Part shown: positions 12,701 through 25,778 of the stretch, in pieces
Layout of the letters: each line of letters begins with the position of its first letter
Numbering within the stretch: position 1 is the first letter of the stretch
Assembly: GCF_901000735.1 (NCBI RefSeq)
Contig: NC_081545.1
Location: 31,109,968-31,173,967 of the forward strand
Direction: 5' to 3'
Origin: Corylus avellana
Taxonomy: Eukaryota; Streptophyta; Magnoliopsida; Fagales; Betulaceae
DNA: 64,000 bases
Position numbers and translations under genes: made by a program
Notes under the pieces: model-generated
What the model was told of the DNA's origin: nothing
Seen by the model: the letters and a program-made list of their open reading frames with translations, nothing else
The model's database searches: none

Positions 12701-15700
12701 TGTATAATTAATCGGCATTTTAAAATTAATAAGATTTATAGCCCTAAAAAATCAATAATTCTCGCTGGTAAAGTTTAATTAATTTCTAATTCAAGAACAA
12801 ATAATACTACAGCATGCGAAGGATTTCCTCATCATATTTGTAATTGATATTGCTGAACAGTCTTAATATTAAATATGAAAAATAATGGCTTTTCTTCTAA
12901 GTAAAATATTTAGTTGGGGGAATTGATGAGTAAAAATAATGGGTTATAGTATTTCTCAAAAATAATGGCTTTTCAGAAGGTCAAACCATCCATGCCTCGT
13001 GTGTGTGTGTGTAAACCTGATCATCATACCACTTATTCTCTTATTTTTATGGACTCAAAAAGATGATGACTTAAGGCCACAACTCAAGCATGTCACTTTA
13101 GCTTAAAGGCTACCACAAGTCAAACGTATGGGATAAAGAGGCTGTCAAAGTCCAACCAAACCTCAGGTTGAGGTGATTATCCAAGCTCAAGATAAATCGG
13201 GTTGGTGGGATTGTTTGAGTGGATAAGGTAGGGTACTAATCTTTTCGCAGAATTATTCTTCAATCACCATATATCCATTACAATGGCCATTCATTAAACA
13301 TGGCAATTTTTACAAGTTGCTCATTATGAAAATCTCAAACTTCATTGCAAGTTTAGGATCATCAGATGTCTTTTCCTCTGGGCCAGCTACCAATATGGAA
13401 TTTGATCAATCCAGTTCTCCACTATGTTTACTGTTTTATGGGTGCATTAGATATTTCAATAGAATAAAAACATTAAATTTACTAGAGGATGTTGGATTTT
13501 CATGTATCTTATTCTTTTATCTGATAAGTATGTCTCTATTTGTTTAAGAATATCATCACAGCAAAATCTATAAGATGTCATGGTAATAACTACTAGAGAG
13601 GAAAACCAAGAATCAAATGCTGACTCTATACACAACTTTACTGACTCTATAACTACTAGAGAGGAAAGCCAAGAATCAAATGCTGACTCTATACACAACT
13701 TTACTACACACAAAACTACCATTTTTTTTTATATATAATTAATTGAAATATTATTAAAAGCGTCAAGTGCCCCACCCATGTACACGGGAAGTATACGAGG
13801 AAACTACCAATTTATGTGAGAAACCGAAAGGAAAAAAAGGTTTGTCTGCAACCAATAAAAATAATGGAATCTGCAAAATCAAGGCAAGTCCAATTAAGAC
13901 AAGGATGTAAAACTTTGAGAGAATAAAGAAGACAGTTTTGGAAGGATTATCCTGATTTAGACTTGTACAGGTACCATGGTAAGTGAGCCCCCATCCCCCT
14001 CTCCAAAACTATCCCACTTATCCACAGATGTAGTACTTAACGGCAAACTAGTTATTAGGTAAAATCAAGTGGAATATGAAACTTGAGAACGTCACAATTT
14101 CCATCAGATAAAAAAAACAACCAGAAACCTGAAATATGATAAGATGTAGGTAGATGATCTTGAGATCCACCATCCACTTACAGAGATATGTTTGCTCTGT
14201 TTTTCCATCCAAGGATTGAGATGCAATCTTATTCGTGCAACAGCATCATACCACAGGGAAAGTGCAGCCTCTACACCTGAAGGAGGCCAATGGCTTTTCC
14301 CACCATCTGCAAGTGGTGCTAGGATGTTTGAAAGCATATTGCAGAGTGAATGGTGAAACTCACTTTTTCGTTTGCTTGGAGAACGGTTGAGAGGGTTTGC
14401 TTTTGCCACAAAGGAGGCTGATGCATTCAGCCCACCCTCTGTCTTAACCTGGCAATTACCTTATTGTTAAACCTTTGTCTTTTTCACGCCATTTTTTACT
14501 AGAACAATCAATTTAAACATACCCCAAGCTTTAGATAGCGCATCCCATTTATGATACTAAGTGTTTCACTTCGGGAAACACTAGTGTCAATCCGACGAGT
14601 ATTGAGTTCCATGAAAAAGCGCTCAGTCACAGAACTAAATCTGTAAAAGGAAAGCACCATAAATTCTAAATATGACAGGACTCCAGAGATACTGAACTAA
14701 ACAGTGATTTTAGCTCCCAAACCATGTTCTCACTATAATTCATTACCATGATCCAGTCAACTAATATATGCATGTCAAAGAATGCTTTTTGGTTAGAAGC
14801 ATGACAGTAAAAATACACCTTTTTACTTGTACTACATACACCTTTTGCCTCTCATACTTTATAAGATTTTAAGTACTGCCTGTCGGCATAACACAAATTC
14901 CGCCAGACAAGGCAATGAAGAACTGAGAGTAAAAGAATGCAATTAATGAAATACACCCTTATCAATAATCTGTATCATTTATAAGCTTTGTTTTGACAGT
15001 TTGAGCAGAATAACACAGATTGAACAATACAGGACGAAGTTCTGAACTGACATTACGTTTTTTTATTTGTGAACAATAAATATTGAAGCTGACCACTGCA
15101 CTACAACAGCTTTAGTGCAGATAAGAGCCAAGGCACAAAAGGAAAATGATGTTGTCAATAAGTCATAAATTGAATAGAGAGTACATGGCATGGTAGCGCC
15201 ACCCCCACCCCCCTCCCCCTCCCAACAAAAAAAAATGTAGATTATAAGAAAGTTGTGTTCCTCCAACAAGAGTTTAAAAGTAAATATAGGAGTAGGTGCA
15301 GTCTTATGGGTAATTATTAATGCGCATCAACTATGACATTTTGGACATATTGAAGTTGTGAAGGATGATAATGATGGAATCAGAGATACAAGCTATGGAT
15401 GGCTACTTCAGATCATCCACCAACAAAAAACGCTATTGTTAGGAAAAAGATAAATATCTCATCTCAAGCTGCCCCAAAAACAATTCAGCATAGGCCATAG
15501 ATGATGATATGCCAAACTTGACCAAGGATGCATAATTAGGAAACAACTAAACTAAGTTTGCCAAAAACTATTTATGATTTATTCAACTACACAGCAACAA
15601 CTGCATATCTTATAAATAACAAAACTTTAAACTATGTGAGAATCTAACTCTACATCTCTCCAAAATGACTTTCATAATGGTTAGATAATTTTGAATCAGA

Positions 15701-18700
15701 TAACAATCAATAGAATTTTGAGTTTTATAGATGCTGATTTGCTTACCTGATGCGAGATAAGGCACCTAAGAGTTGAGCAACTAGGTCCAGAAGGAGTCCC
15801 CGCAAATCAACCAATGAGGGATATTCAACCTGGCTAACAACCCTGTAACAAGACATGTATATGCATACGTCATAAACTTTTCAAGACATATGATGATGTG
15901 TATTAATCAAGTTCTGAAGTATACTAATCCATTCTGACCAAAAGAAGAAGATCTAGTCCCTAAATGTCCATGATTCAGTCTAGATAATGGGCATGATCGT
16001 ACTTAAGTAAAGAAATAAAAAAATAAACAAATACAATGAGCAATAATAGTGTTACAGAAAACTATCTATCCTTTTTTTTTTTTTTTTTTTTGATAAGTAA
16101 GTAGCTGATTTTATTAAAAACGTAAGGCGCCCCTAAGTACACTGAAAGTATACAAGGAGGATCACCTAACTAGAAAGGGAAAATGTACAAGGAAATCATC
16201 ATAAAGGCTAACTGAAATCGGAAAAACAAACGCTGGCAAATTAAAGATACGCAGTATGGAAACAATAGGATAAAAGCCTCGAAAGACCTCTCCACATCCT
16301 CCTCGGGGCAACTCCATTATTTCTCTCCAAAGACACGTAAAAAAGCAAGTAGGCACCATCTTCCATACTGTGCAGCACTCCCCAATCTTCCCGAAGTATC
16401 CACCAACAGGCTAGCAACTCGAAAACCCGACCAGGCATCACCCATGATAACCCAAAACTATCTATCCTTATATGGCATTATTTTGGCTAAGATGTTGTTC
16501 TAAAAATTCCTCAACTAGAACAAAGAATAAAGCACCAATCAATTCCCTTTTTATTTATTTATTTATTTTTAAACCATCCCTAACTCCTTAAACATCAAAT
16601 CCCATGCAAGAATCCCTCAAGAAAGAAAGCTAATACAGTGTTGAATTTCTTAGAGACCTTGCATCAGAGTAGACTCTGGGGATAAAGTATATAAAGAAAA
16701 AAATTTCTATATATAACAAATGGTAGCATAGCATCCACCTAAAAAAAGCATTATATTTTTTGATAGATAATCAGAAACTTCACTGACAATGAAGAAAAAA
16801 CAACCTCAAATACAACTGGTGTGTACAAGAGATTTTTCTATAAAAATTACAGCCGAAAATTTGATTGATAAATCAAATCTTAAAAAGAAGAAATCAAATG
16901 CTACCAAAAGCATCCATAAAATCATACAAGAGTTTTAAAAATAATTATTGCAGCTTGTTATAAGAAATCTCTACTCCATTGAAAGTCAGATTATTCCTCT
17001 AACTCCAAATAGTCCACATGATGCAAAAGGTAACAACAATCCAAATCTAGCCGCCTCAACTCCAGTATAGGTCAATAACCTCCCACTTGAACCACAAATA
17101 AGAGAATACAAGCAACCACAACTCTTGTGCTACAGAACATGGGAGCAACAGATGGTCCATTGATTTGCCATTACACTAAGACATGCAAAACCAATCTACT
17201 ACACGTCACTTGCATGACAATATGCCCAATAGAGGCACCAATTTTTTCACGTGCAAAGATATAAATTGAATGTGTCAATGACCAGAAATCTTGTACTGAT
17301 ATCTGAAGAAAGCTAAAGCCCAACATATGTACAGTAGACACTGCAGACATAAATCAAACAACCAAGTTCGCATAATAGGGACTAGGAAGTCCATAGTTTA
17401 TTAGAAACTGAAGCATCATCAATATACAAGCACAAAACAAAAATTAAGCCACCACAGAAGTTCCCACCTAAAGCAGCTTACCTGTCAGCGTTAATTAGCC
17501 AGTCAAAAACAAAATTCTCAAGCCCAGACCAAAGCTTCTCTGCAAGGAGCACAACGCGGTATGTGACTACAAGTTATACAAATTCAAATGGAAAAACAAC
17601 ATAACACAATAATTAACCAACCAGTAAGTCCCTCCTGTGGACAGCACTCCACAAATCGAATACATGCAGAGCAAAAAATGCACTCCACTGCAAGCTGAGC
17701 CCCACGTAAACACATTGTTCAACTTAGGATCAATAAAGCACACTTCTCTCTACAAAAATATGCATTGAAAAGAAACAGTTCTTCCACAATCAAATGATAA
17801 TTCATGTTTATTTTTTCAACCTAGGTATAACAAAGCAAAAGAGCTATAGCAATTTTCATTTCTGCAAATACCAATATCACCTTCTTGAATTCTTACATAG
17901 CAAATTTAACCCATGGGAGGCTATTCAGACAAAATAGGTACAGTAAGGATTAAATTGAAATGCCTTAACATACACATTCCATGATAACTAAAACATCAGT
18001 ACTAGGGCACTGTACATCCAAGCCATCTCATTGCCTTCAATCAGTTTTTTCTCACCACTTCACTTAAGCAGTCCATTTGTTTTAATGATAACTAAACTGT
18101 TAGCGACTAATAGCTAGGCACAAGCAGTGCACAAGAATCAAACTGGCAAGCAAAAAAGACATCCACACAGTTGAACTGAGGCCGTGGTATGATAAATCAA
18201 ATAAATATCATTTTTTTTAATAAGTAATAAAATATACTGAAAACACCAAAGAGGGCACAACCTATGTACACTAGTGGCAGACAAAAAGGCAAATTGATGA
18301 TCTTGTGAACCAAAAATAAGAAGGAAAAAAAAAGTAATAACACATAATCTTCTAGGACAACAGGGGACAAGAGATGCTTCAAAAGACGACAATGATTTTC
18401 ACCCAACTCTCTTATAGCAAACCTTGGTCTATAAATTAATCCCTGTAGAATCAAATAACAAAGACAATAACACTACTAGATGTGCCCTATACTACAACCG
18501 CAAATGTGATAAGACTGCTACAAAGCACCAGCACCGGATAAACATCAAATAGCAAAGAAAAGGGCCAAAATAAATGTCCATATCTGTCAATGGCCTATGG
18601 GCCAAATCGAACCTCCACCTCCCATTAGAATGGGATGGTTGGTAAAGTCATGGATTCATGTCCCATGGGGTATGGGAGATGCTTATCCATCTAAAAGAAG

Positions 18701-21523
18701 GAAGGGTGACATGTCTGAGAAAGAAACAAAGGAAACAAAAAGAACACAACACGATTGAACTGTTACAAATGTTCAACTCCTAGAAATAGGCTAAGATTTT
18801 GCTTCCTCGCTGCTTGAGCTCCCTCAGAACAAAACTTACCACTCTCAATACTGTCTCCAAAACAAGATCCCCATGCATGAACATCTCAAATGTCCACAAA
18901 AAGAAACACCCAAAAGGAAATGTCCCATACGAGAGACCATTCCCTCATGATTGCAGTCAATGAAATGGGTTCTCTCAACTGACTAGCCTAGCTCCTCCCC
19001 ACCCCCACCCCAACAAACCAACCAACCTTCCTCTTCCTTTCCCCCAACAAAAAGGATGCCATTGGATAACCACAAATGCACTTTGAAGATAACAGATATA
19101 TAGAGAACCCCCCTCCATTAGTCAAAATCGTTAAAAAAGGTTAAATGACGAAAATATCCTAAGTTTAGAAACTAAATTTATATAAATACCCTTAAAATAA
19201 AATAATAAATAATAAAATAATAATAATAATAATAATAAAAATAAAAAAAGAAGAAAGAAGCCACCCTGGAGATGGCCAAACTACCCCCTATGTTTCGAGG
19301 GTGGCCGAACTACCCCCAAACACTTTTTTGTTGATTCACGGGTGGCTCAACGACTGCACCTTTTTCTTTTTCTTTTTTTTAATTCTTAACTTTTCTTTTT
19401 GTTTTAGTGAGTTTTTAATTTTTGTATTTTTCTATTTGCAGGAATTTTCATTTATTTATCAAAAAAAAAAAAAAAAAAAAACGTATATTCCGTCTAATTT
19501 AACAAGATTGACTAATGGCAGGGTTTTTTGCAAGAAAATGCTAATTCAAGGAGGTTGAGTGAGACGGGTGGTAGTTCATGGGACAACTTATAAATGAGTG
19601 GTAGTTTGAGCGGGGAAAGGTATTTAACCCAAAATATTTGTCAAAGAACCAACCTGGTTCCATGGAGAAAAAAGTAATTCTAAGTTTCACCAACAAATGA
19701 GACATTTAATATGCTTTTCTACCCAATTGAATACAAGAATATACTTTTATATTGGAAAAATACATAAGAAGATATTAGATATAAATATATATTCTCCAAA
19801 GTATGAACTCCCACCTTCATGATAGGTAATATCAATTTATAAAAAGCGCAAGGGGCGCAACCCATGCACATAGGAAATATACAAAAGAGCCCACATATAC
19901 AAGTTTTTAAGCTGAAAATGAAGCACATAAATCTAGGAATTCCGCAAACGTTGAGACTTGCAATGAATGCCACAATACTCTCCAGGAGAAAAGTGTTTGG
20001 AGCACCCTTTTCTTCATGTCTCTTCTAAATTTACCCCAATCACTTAGTTACAAAAGGGTCATCATTTAATCAGTCAAGTCCTTAATTTTCCAAGAAGTTG
20101 GGTCAAGTCTTTACTGTCTTTGGCTACAGGAGAAGTTTTGAATGTTCTAAAACTCTATAAATGTGCAATTTTATGCTTTTAAAGATAAGAAATGAAATTT
20201 GAGTTTCAGATTTTTTTTTTTTTTTTGCTATGAAACAAAGTTGTATTATCTTCAATAATAGGATAGGACTTTGAAACCAAAGTCTGTCCAAGGTGGCAGA
20301 GTGGAGTGGTGGACTCCTCCCTCACCTAAATCCATCTATATCATCCCAACCTATAAAATACCAAAATTATTTTCTGTTTTCCTGGTCTGCATTTTCTAAA
20401 CGTCTTCAATATGGAGTTTAAGAAGTATATTGATCACAATACATTGCGCACATCTAGTGGTATATATATAACAACCAAGGGGCTGGAATGTTTTTAGGCT
20501 GCTGAAAAACAGCTTTTTGTACACAGGCATAGATAAACTAACGACTTTTCAAAATCTACTCTGATAATGACACATATTAAGTGATAATTAGTAATTAAGG
20601 GCAATCAATTGAATTACTGCAACAGGTTCATGACCCTCAGCATGCATTACATACAAAAAATTATTCAGTCTGTTAACTGGAAACAAACAAAAAAAAAATC
20701 ACAAGCAAGCTACTAATCACAGTACATACCTTCCTTTGGAATGTAGATGCATCATTTGCTCCTTTTGGGGACTCACTGCAATGAAAAAGAAAACCCACAA
20801 AAGACTATAATCAAAACATAGTTTCATGCAAGAATTATAATAGCATCACAAATAAATAAATAGGAGGTTCAATTCTGCACTGATTGTAGTCAATCAGACT
20901 CTTTCACCAGTTTATGATAAAAGGACCTTAGATGGTTCCCCATATTATCATTCTTTTTTTATATAAGTAATCACAAATTCATTAAAAATAAATAAATGCG
21001 CAACTCAAGTACACAAAGAGTATACAAAAAAAGAGGCCTAGCTAGTAGCGGAGAAGAGATGTAAGAAAACATGAAAGTTCGAGATACTAGAATCTGAGGC
21101 AGCAGACCAAAGAAAGAGAGTCTTAAAGAATAAAGCCTTTAATTCTGGCAGCCCATAGTATTGTTCTTAAGTTTTTTTTTGATAGTATCATTCTTAAGTA
21201 AAAACCTGATAATTTACTTCGGCCAAAATTGCTATGAGTAAAAACAAGACATATTGCTCTGATATGCAATGTGATGCAGGATCACAAAAGAAAAAAGGAA
21301 ACCATGTAAAAAACTAGAAAACTAAGTCGCAAATATCAAAACCAAGTAATCAAAAACTCAAAATAAGACCGGTAACTGTTACATAGCAGATCCAGAATTT
21401 TTTTTAATATATTTATCCAAAAAAAAAAACACTCAAATTACACCATCTGAACACATTCAACACACCAATATGCATGATTATCATGAAATAATTAAAAGCT
21501 TATCTACAAGACTAAACATTATA

Positions 21524-21555
<32 letters not shown>

Positions 21556-23342
21556 AAGAAAACAAAAATGGCTTTAATTTTTTTGAAAAACAAAAATGCA
21601 AGAGAAAAAAAAGATTCAAAAAGGTAAAAATGGGGATTTGGTACACCTTTCTCTCCATCTGAGAAGAGCTTCTAGAAGAGGTACAGGTGTATGACGTGCG
21701 ATCATTGCCAAGGAATCCAGAACTTGCTCATAGGCAGGATCCGATGGTCGGAGGTACTGTCCATCCTGTGATATGCCAGAGTAACAAGAATTATGAAATA
21801 CATTAGATGAATATCAATCTGTATTAGAAATACAGCATCCGCCAGTTGTTTTGCATGGTTTGATATATAAAGAATATAATAGTTACCATGGCTACAGAGA
21901 TTTCAAGTGAACACCATCTCCACCAACAAACATACATTACAAAGCAACATCTCACATTTCTTTGTGAATACCTGGGGAATACTTTATGTGGAGTCGTTTT
22001 GTAGATTATATGTTTTTCAGGGAGAAAAAACATTGGTATATCTAAGTCATCAATCTCGCTTCTTCCATATAGAATCTCATTGACGCTAACTACTTCTCAA
22101 GCAAGCACTGGGCGGACTTAAAAAAGGAAAAAAAAAAAAAAAAAAGAGGTACTCAGTTAGCAGTGGGAAACCAGAAAGCTGGCAAGAGTAATCTTCAGAG
22201 TAGTATTGTCATCTACTTTTATCAAAGAATTCCTCTTCCAATAAAACAAGCATCTATAACACCTCTCCACCAGTAGATTCTGTACAGTAAAGGTTTTGAA
22301 AGGAGGGGCCCTGAAAAATTGTCAGAGAACAACAACTCCAGCATCTCTCCTATACCAGGAAAATCATGTACACATAAGGAGGCCAAAGCTTCTTCCATCA
22401 AAATCTCAGACAGCACCCAGAAACTTCAAGTCACTAATACCAGATTTCAAGCATAACGACCAAAACCAGTTCACGCTGCCTCCTATCTTACTGAAGCCAT
22501 ATTTCATATAAGAACAAGTTCAGTACCGGGTAGAAGTCCAACAAAGTTCAGGCAAAGCACCATCTCATAAAATAAATATATAACCATGAAGAAGTATGAG
22601 GAAGGCCCCACAAATTACCCATTGACTGCCTCTCATATTACTTGCATATCCTCAGACCTCCAAATGAGAAAAACAGAAAGACAGTCTGAGCTGGTACCAA
22701 CTCCACCACTTCTCTCGTACAATCAATCCAAAACCCTCAAACCAAAGCTAGTCCATAGTATCCCTTAAACAAATATTTGGACTGGATGACTTATATATAT
22801 TCACCATGTTTGAGCATAATATTCAAATGATCTCTCCAAGTAATGTCCAAGTTCAAAAACATCAAATCGTGATAGCATGTGGGATATGTACTTATGCTTA
22901 CCACTACAAAGTCCTAGGCCAATCTACACAAGCATAAATTTTAGCTTTACACCAAATGTATTGCGCTTGAGAAGACAAGATCTTTGCAACTTTCAACCCC
23001 TCTTTCAACTCTATAACAACACACAAAAGTAAGAACCTCATATTCCCATTTCCAATCACCACAAACCTTGTGATCCAATATACAAACATTGTCCTACACA
23101 GCATTTGGCATTCCACAAACAACAGTAAAAAAAACTACCTATCAACCAAATTGTGCAAATGGTGTCCCTCTCTGCCAAAATCCGTGGCTTTTCCGCAAAA
23201 ACATAAACAAATAGATACACAGGCAAACATAAAGCAAGAATTGAACCTGTGCTTGAGCGGTTTCGATGCGTCTCCGAGCGAGCGGAAGGAACCGCTGCAG
23301 CAGAGCGTCAACTATCAACTTGGCAGCGCTCCCTGCCTTCAT
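3780..23342 (-). CDS. FRY: FURRY/MOR2/Tao3-family cell morphogenesis protein (At5g15680-like), complete
   Basis: A giant HEAT/ARM-type scaffold protein. Family knowledge: Fry, Tao3, Mor2 and PAG1 work with NDR kinases in polarized growth; the plant role is little known. Seventeen coding exons (minus strand, high to low): 23342-23247, 21765-21647, 20775-20730, 17694-17622, 17539-17482, 15842-15747, 14640-14523, 14448-14182, 12338-12237, 12070-11713, 11614-11501, 10947-10319, 10187-9991, 9479-9257, 8668-8549, 7792-7019 and 6845-3780. They sum to 6456 nt, or 2151 aa, close to the roughly 2150-aa Arabidopsis protein as I remember it. The start [20 protein letters not shown] is the family N-terminus and the end is [13 protein letters not shown]. 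Landmarks include [17 protein letters not shown] and a Ser/Gly-rich stretch around residues 1430-1515 ([19 protein letters not shown]) inside a single 3066-nt last exon. Introns contain at least five LINE tails. No frame-breaking change is seen. Confidence 0.95.
13587..13705. repeat. 63-bp direct tandem duplication in FRY intron
   Basis: A unit beginning TAACTACTAGAGAGGAAA occurs at 13587 and again at 13650. Each copy runs through CAAGAATCAAATGCTGACTC and CACAACTTTACT, with about one mismatch between copies (1.9 copies in all). It is non-coding and lies in the intron between FRY exons 8 and 9. Confidence 0.85.
13722..13850 (-). mobile_element. LINE 3'-end remnant (copy a), in FRY intron
   Basis: After a T-rich tract the plus strand reads ATTATTAAAAGCGTCAAGTGCCCC, then CATGTACACGGGAAGTATAC. 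Read on the minus strand this is the 3' terminus of an L1-type LINE, ending in a poly-A tail. The same signature (TTATTAAAA, GCGC-like core, TACAC.GGAAGTATAC) recurs in six other places in the window. The 5' (right) boundary is only approximate. Confidence 0.6.
16074..16453 (-). mobile_element. 5'-truncated LINE insertion with 16-bp target-site duplication (copy b)
   Basis: A poly-T start (minus-strand poly-A tail), then TTGATAAGTAAGTAG, TTTTATTAAAAACG and AAGTACACTGAAAGTATACA. The insert is flanked by perfect direct repeats AAAACTATCTATCCTT at 16058-16073 and 16454-16469, the hallmark of target-primed reverse transcription. Minus-strand reading frames inside carry degraded LINE ORF2 C-terminus ([31 protein letters not shown]). 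These match the larger copy at 43155-43893 (VMPRRVVDLYACWW). It lies in the FRY intron between exons 5 and 6, sense to FRY. Confidence 0.9.
16750..17250 (-). mobile_element. Second LINE-type remnant, more decayed
   Basis: The plus strand has TATTTTTTGATAGATAATCAG followed by CACTGACAATGAAG and GGTGTGTACAAGAG, resembling a LINE 3' end but diverged from the other copies. On the minus strand a frame around 17160-16980 reads like the reverse-transcriptase zinc-binding tail ([12 protein letters not shown]), with stops. Boundaries and family are uncertain. Confidence 0.45.
18208..18430 (-). mobile_element. LINE 3'-end remnant (copy c), in FRY intron
   Basis: A poly-T run followed by AATAAGTAATAAAATATACTG, AGAGGGCACAACC and TATGTACACTAGTGGC matches the 3'-end signature of the other LINE copies with more mutations. 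Minus-strand orientation, 5' truncated. No clear target duplication was found. Confidence 0.5.
19105..19640. mobile_element. Damaged inverted-repeat element with GGCCACCC core
   Basis: CCATTAGTCAAAATCGTTAAA near 19117 is mirrored by the reverse complement of TTTAACAAGATTGACTAATGG near 19500. Between the arms lie an AT-rich low-complexity stretch and a GC-rich core (GGAGATGGCCAAACTACCCC, GAGGGTGGCCGAACTACCCC). The right side extends past the arm to about 19640 and the left outer end seems lost. It has no coding capacity and lies in the intron between FRY exons 3 and 4. Confidence 0.45.
19822..19990 (-). mobile_element. LINE 3'-end remnant (copy d), in FRY intron
   Basis: ATAGGTAATATCAATTTATA, AAGCGCAAGGGGCGCAACCC, then CATGCACATAGGAAATATAC. 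This is the same LINE 3'-end signature in the same orientation as the other copies. The poly-T tract is nearly lost and the boundaries are approximate. Confidence 0.55.
20956..21185 (-). mobile_element. LINE 3'-end remnant with 10-bp target duplication (copy e)
   Basis: A poly-T start, then ATAAGTAATCACAAATTC, TGCGCAACTCAAGTACAC and AAAGAGTATACAAAAA. The direct repeat TATCATTCTT is present at 20946-20955 and 21186-21195, flanking the insert as a target-site duplication. It lies in the intron between FRY exons 2 and 3, sense to FRY. Confidence 0.7.
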
Positions 23343-25019
23343 TTTCTCCTTCCTCTTCAGCTCCGACTCAATTGCACCCACTTCACACACAATCAAATTG
23401 TAAGAGAGTGGGAAACGATTGTGAATTGAAGAGAGAGTGCGAACGAAGTATTAACTGAAGGATTGTGAGAGCGCAATGATGGAGGAGCTGCCTCGGCTAA
23501 GGAAATGTGTCGGAAACCCTCGGAATTACAAGAATTAGACTCATTTCGTTTTGGTTTTGACCAAGGAACAGAGAGTCTAGGAGGATCTAGCACCAAACCC
23601 TAGACCTCCTGTTCTCCAGCTATGATCAACGGGAAAGGAAACTTTGATTATAATATCTTTGTTTGTGTTTGTAAGATTTGCTGCTTCGGTTTTTCTTTTG
23701 TTTTCTTGTACAAAATCGTTACAGAGCAAATCGCAGAGTTTCTGAATAACAGAGTGTATTTTTATTTTCTCTTTTTTCCTTTTTCTGAATTCATGGGTTA
23801 CTTTTTTATTATTATTATTAAAACAAAAACTATTATTAAATTTAATATATTAAAAAATATTCACATAACATCATTAAAATTGTATTTTGTAATTTTTTTT
23901 TTTTTTTTTTAATCTCTTTACGTTGTTGGAATGGAAAGTGAATAGAATAAATTACGATAATATTTATATAGTCAATAATTTGTAGCTAGAGTCCTAATGG
24001 TGTTAACTAATACACTTTAACACTAGATTTTCATTGAATAAGAGTCCATAAAGTAGGTTTAAAAAATTATAATCCATTCACATAAGAGTGCAATGAAATA
24101 GATAATCGTTTATATATAATCTTTAATAAAAATATATTAGAAAAAAAAAATCTTTAATAAAAATATAGGCAATAAATTATTGAAGTCTTATAGATAGTAA
24201 AGAGTTGAGATTGAATTTAACAAGCATAATTTCTTTTTCTTTTTTTCTTTTTTTTTATATAGATTGAAATTTTTGATCAAATCAAAAATATTTTAAGTTG
24301 ACCAAGAAAAAAACACAATACTACTGAAACATGCTCCTTTCATTTTTGACCCACAAAATTCCAAGGCCAAACAGAAAATTGCACGTGGCCAAAAGCGCTC
24401 TAGAGAGCTTTGAACAATAAAGAGGAATTTCTTTCACAAAATGCAACAAAAAGGAGAGCCCAAAATGGGAAGAGGGCTAAAAGAGGCTCAATGGTAACTT
24501 TGAGTGATGGGAATTTGGATTCTCAATGTTGAGTTTGAAAGGATTAATACATGCATGGTTCTTCCATATAGAATCAGCGAATCGCCACAAAATTTGGCTA
24601 GTGGCGACCTTCGGTCAAACGGGTACATGCGTTTATGTGTCTCTCTAAATGACAGTTGAATGTAAACGTTACTCTCATGTTGCATTTTCCTATTGGAATT
24701 CTTTAAAGATTTCGTTTATGTTATTTTTATGTTTATGGCTTTCAACCATACCAGCATCAAATCTTGATTGGTTTAAATCTTACACAGTTCAATCGAGCTT
24801 TTACCAAGTTAATTTCATGTTCCTGTTAGTGCCAAAGCAGGAACAGGTTCCTGTTAGTACTTTTTTCTTCATTGATATGCTTTAATATGGTACTGCCTTT
24901 ACTGTATATGATTTAATTTTCTTGGTAGTCCATAATGCTTTCCAACCAATATGATATTCCTTTAAATTTTGGCTGCGGATTCATTGAGATTTTCATCAGC
25001 CATATAATTTTCTCTGGCA
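23343..25019. other. FRY 5' leader/upstream region and intergenic DNA
   Basis: The FRY 5' leader and promoter should lie just right of the ATG at 23342; I see no diagnostic element in 23343-23620. The rest (23620-25019) is AT-rich with long A and T tracts and no recognisable gene, RNA or transposon ends. Confidence 0.4.
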
Positions 25020-25460
25020 GTTGTGTTTCTTGTTGTTGTCATTGGAGTAACAATCTACAAATTGACTATGGGAAGCATAGAGACATCAGCCTGGTTTCTG
25101 AGAATCCCTGACTTGGCATCCTTTTGTGATCTCTTGCCACTACAGGGGGGAAAGCAGCTTACTTTCTCCTTGTACAAGTCTTGCTTGCGTGCGGTGGAGT
25201 GTTTTTTGTGGCTTTTGATCTGTATCCAGCTTGTATGCATGATATGATAAATAATGTATTTCTTTTTGTGTGTGAACTTTTACTTACCATATGCAATTAC
25301 CAAAAATGAACTTCATTTCCTCTTTCTATGAACTTCATTACCATATGCAATTACCACACAGTTGAGACAGTTGAGAATGAAGTTGAAGATTCTCCTCGGA
25401 TACTAGGAGTTGTATGGTCTTCACTTGCACTCTGTGCCACTGTTTATGTAAAGGGAGGTT
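25020..25460 (+). pseudogene. AVT6 pseudogene fragment (two decayed exons)
   Basis: Two blocks match exons of the intact AVT6 gene at 28556-30886. 25020-25150 reads VVFLVVVIGVTIYKLTMGSI and then ETSAWFLRIPDLASFCDLL, the counterpart of exon 3. 25361-25460 reads VETVENEVEDSPRILGVVW and SSLALCATVYV, the counterpart of the start of exon 4, still preceded by a CACAG acceptor. There are no counterparts of exons 1, 2 or 5, no donor after the first block, and the second block runs into poly-T/poly-A sequence after TATGTAAAGGGAGG. It is on the same strand as both AVT6 genes and is best read as a dead tandem copy. Confidence 0.85.
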
Positions 25461-25621
25461 GGGCTTTCTTCCTTTCTTCTTTTTTTTTTTTTTATGAGCA
25501 AATTGCATTAAAACAAATTAAAAAAATATTAAAAAAAAAAAAAAAAAAACCTACAAAAGGAGGGGGTGGGGGACCCCAAAATAGTCAAAATAAAATATTG
25601 AAAATAGTGCTCTAACAAATA

Positions 25622-25778
25622 GGAGTAATTCTATGAGACATATTTGTGTCATACTATGATGTGGCTATTAAAATCACTATTGGGCTTGTGATTGATCATT
25701 ATTAAGTTTTGATCTAAGAGTGATTTTAATAGCCACATCATTCTTAATAGGACACAAGTAAGCCATTTAGAATTACTC
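25622..25778. mobile_element. hAT-like MITE with perfect 8-bp target duplication
   Basis: A 157-bp palindromic element. The left arm GAGTAATTCTATGAGACA... and GATGTGGCTATTAAAATCAC are mirrored by AGTGATTTTAATAGCCACAT... and AGAATTACTC on the right, arms about 60 bp. Direct repeats AACAAATA lie at 25614-25621 and 25779-25786. An 8-bp duplication fits the hAT superfamily (known); the assignment from length alone is inference. The arm ends resemble the element at 58843-59019. Confidence 0.88.
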
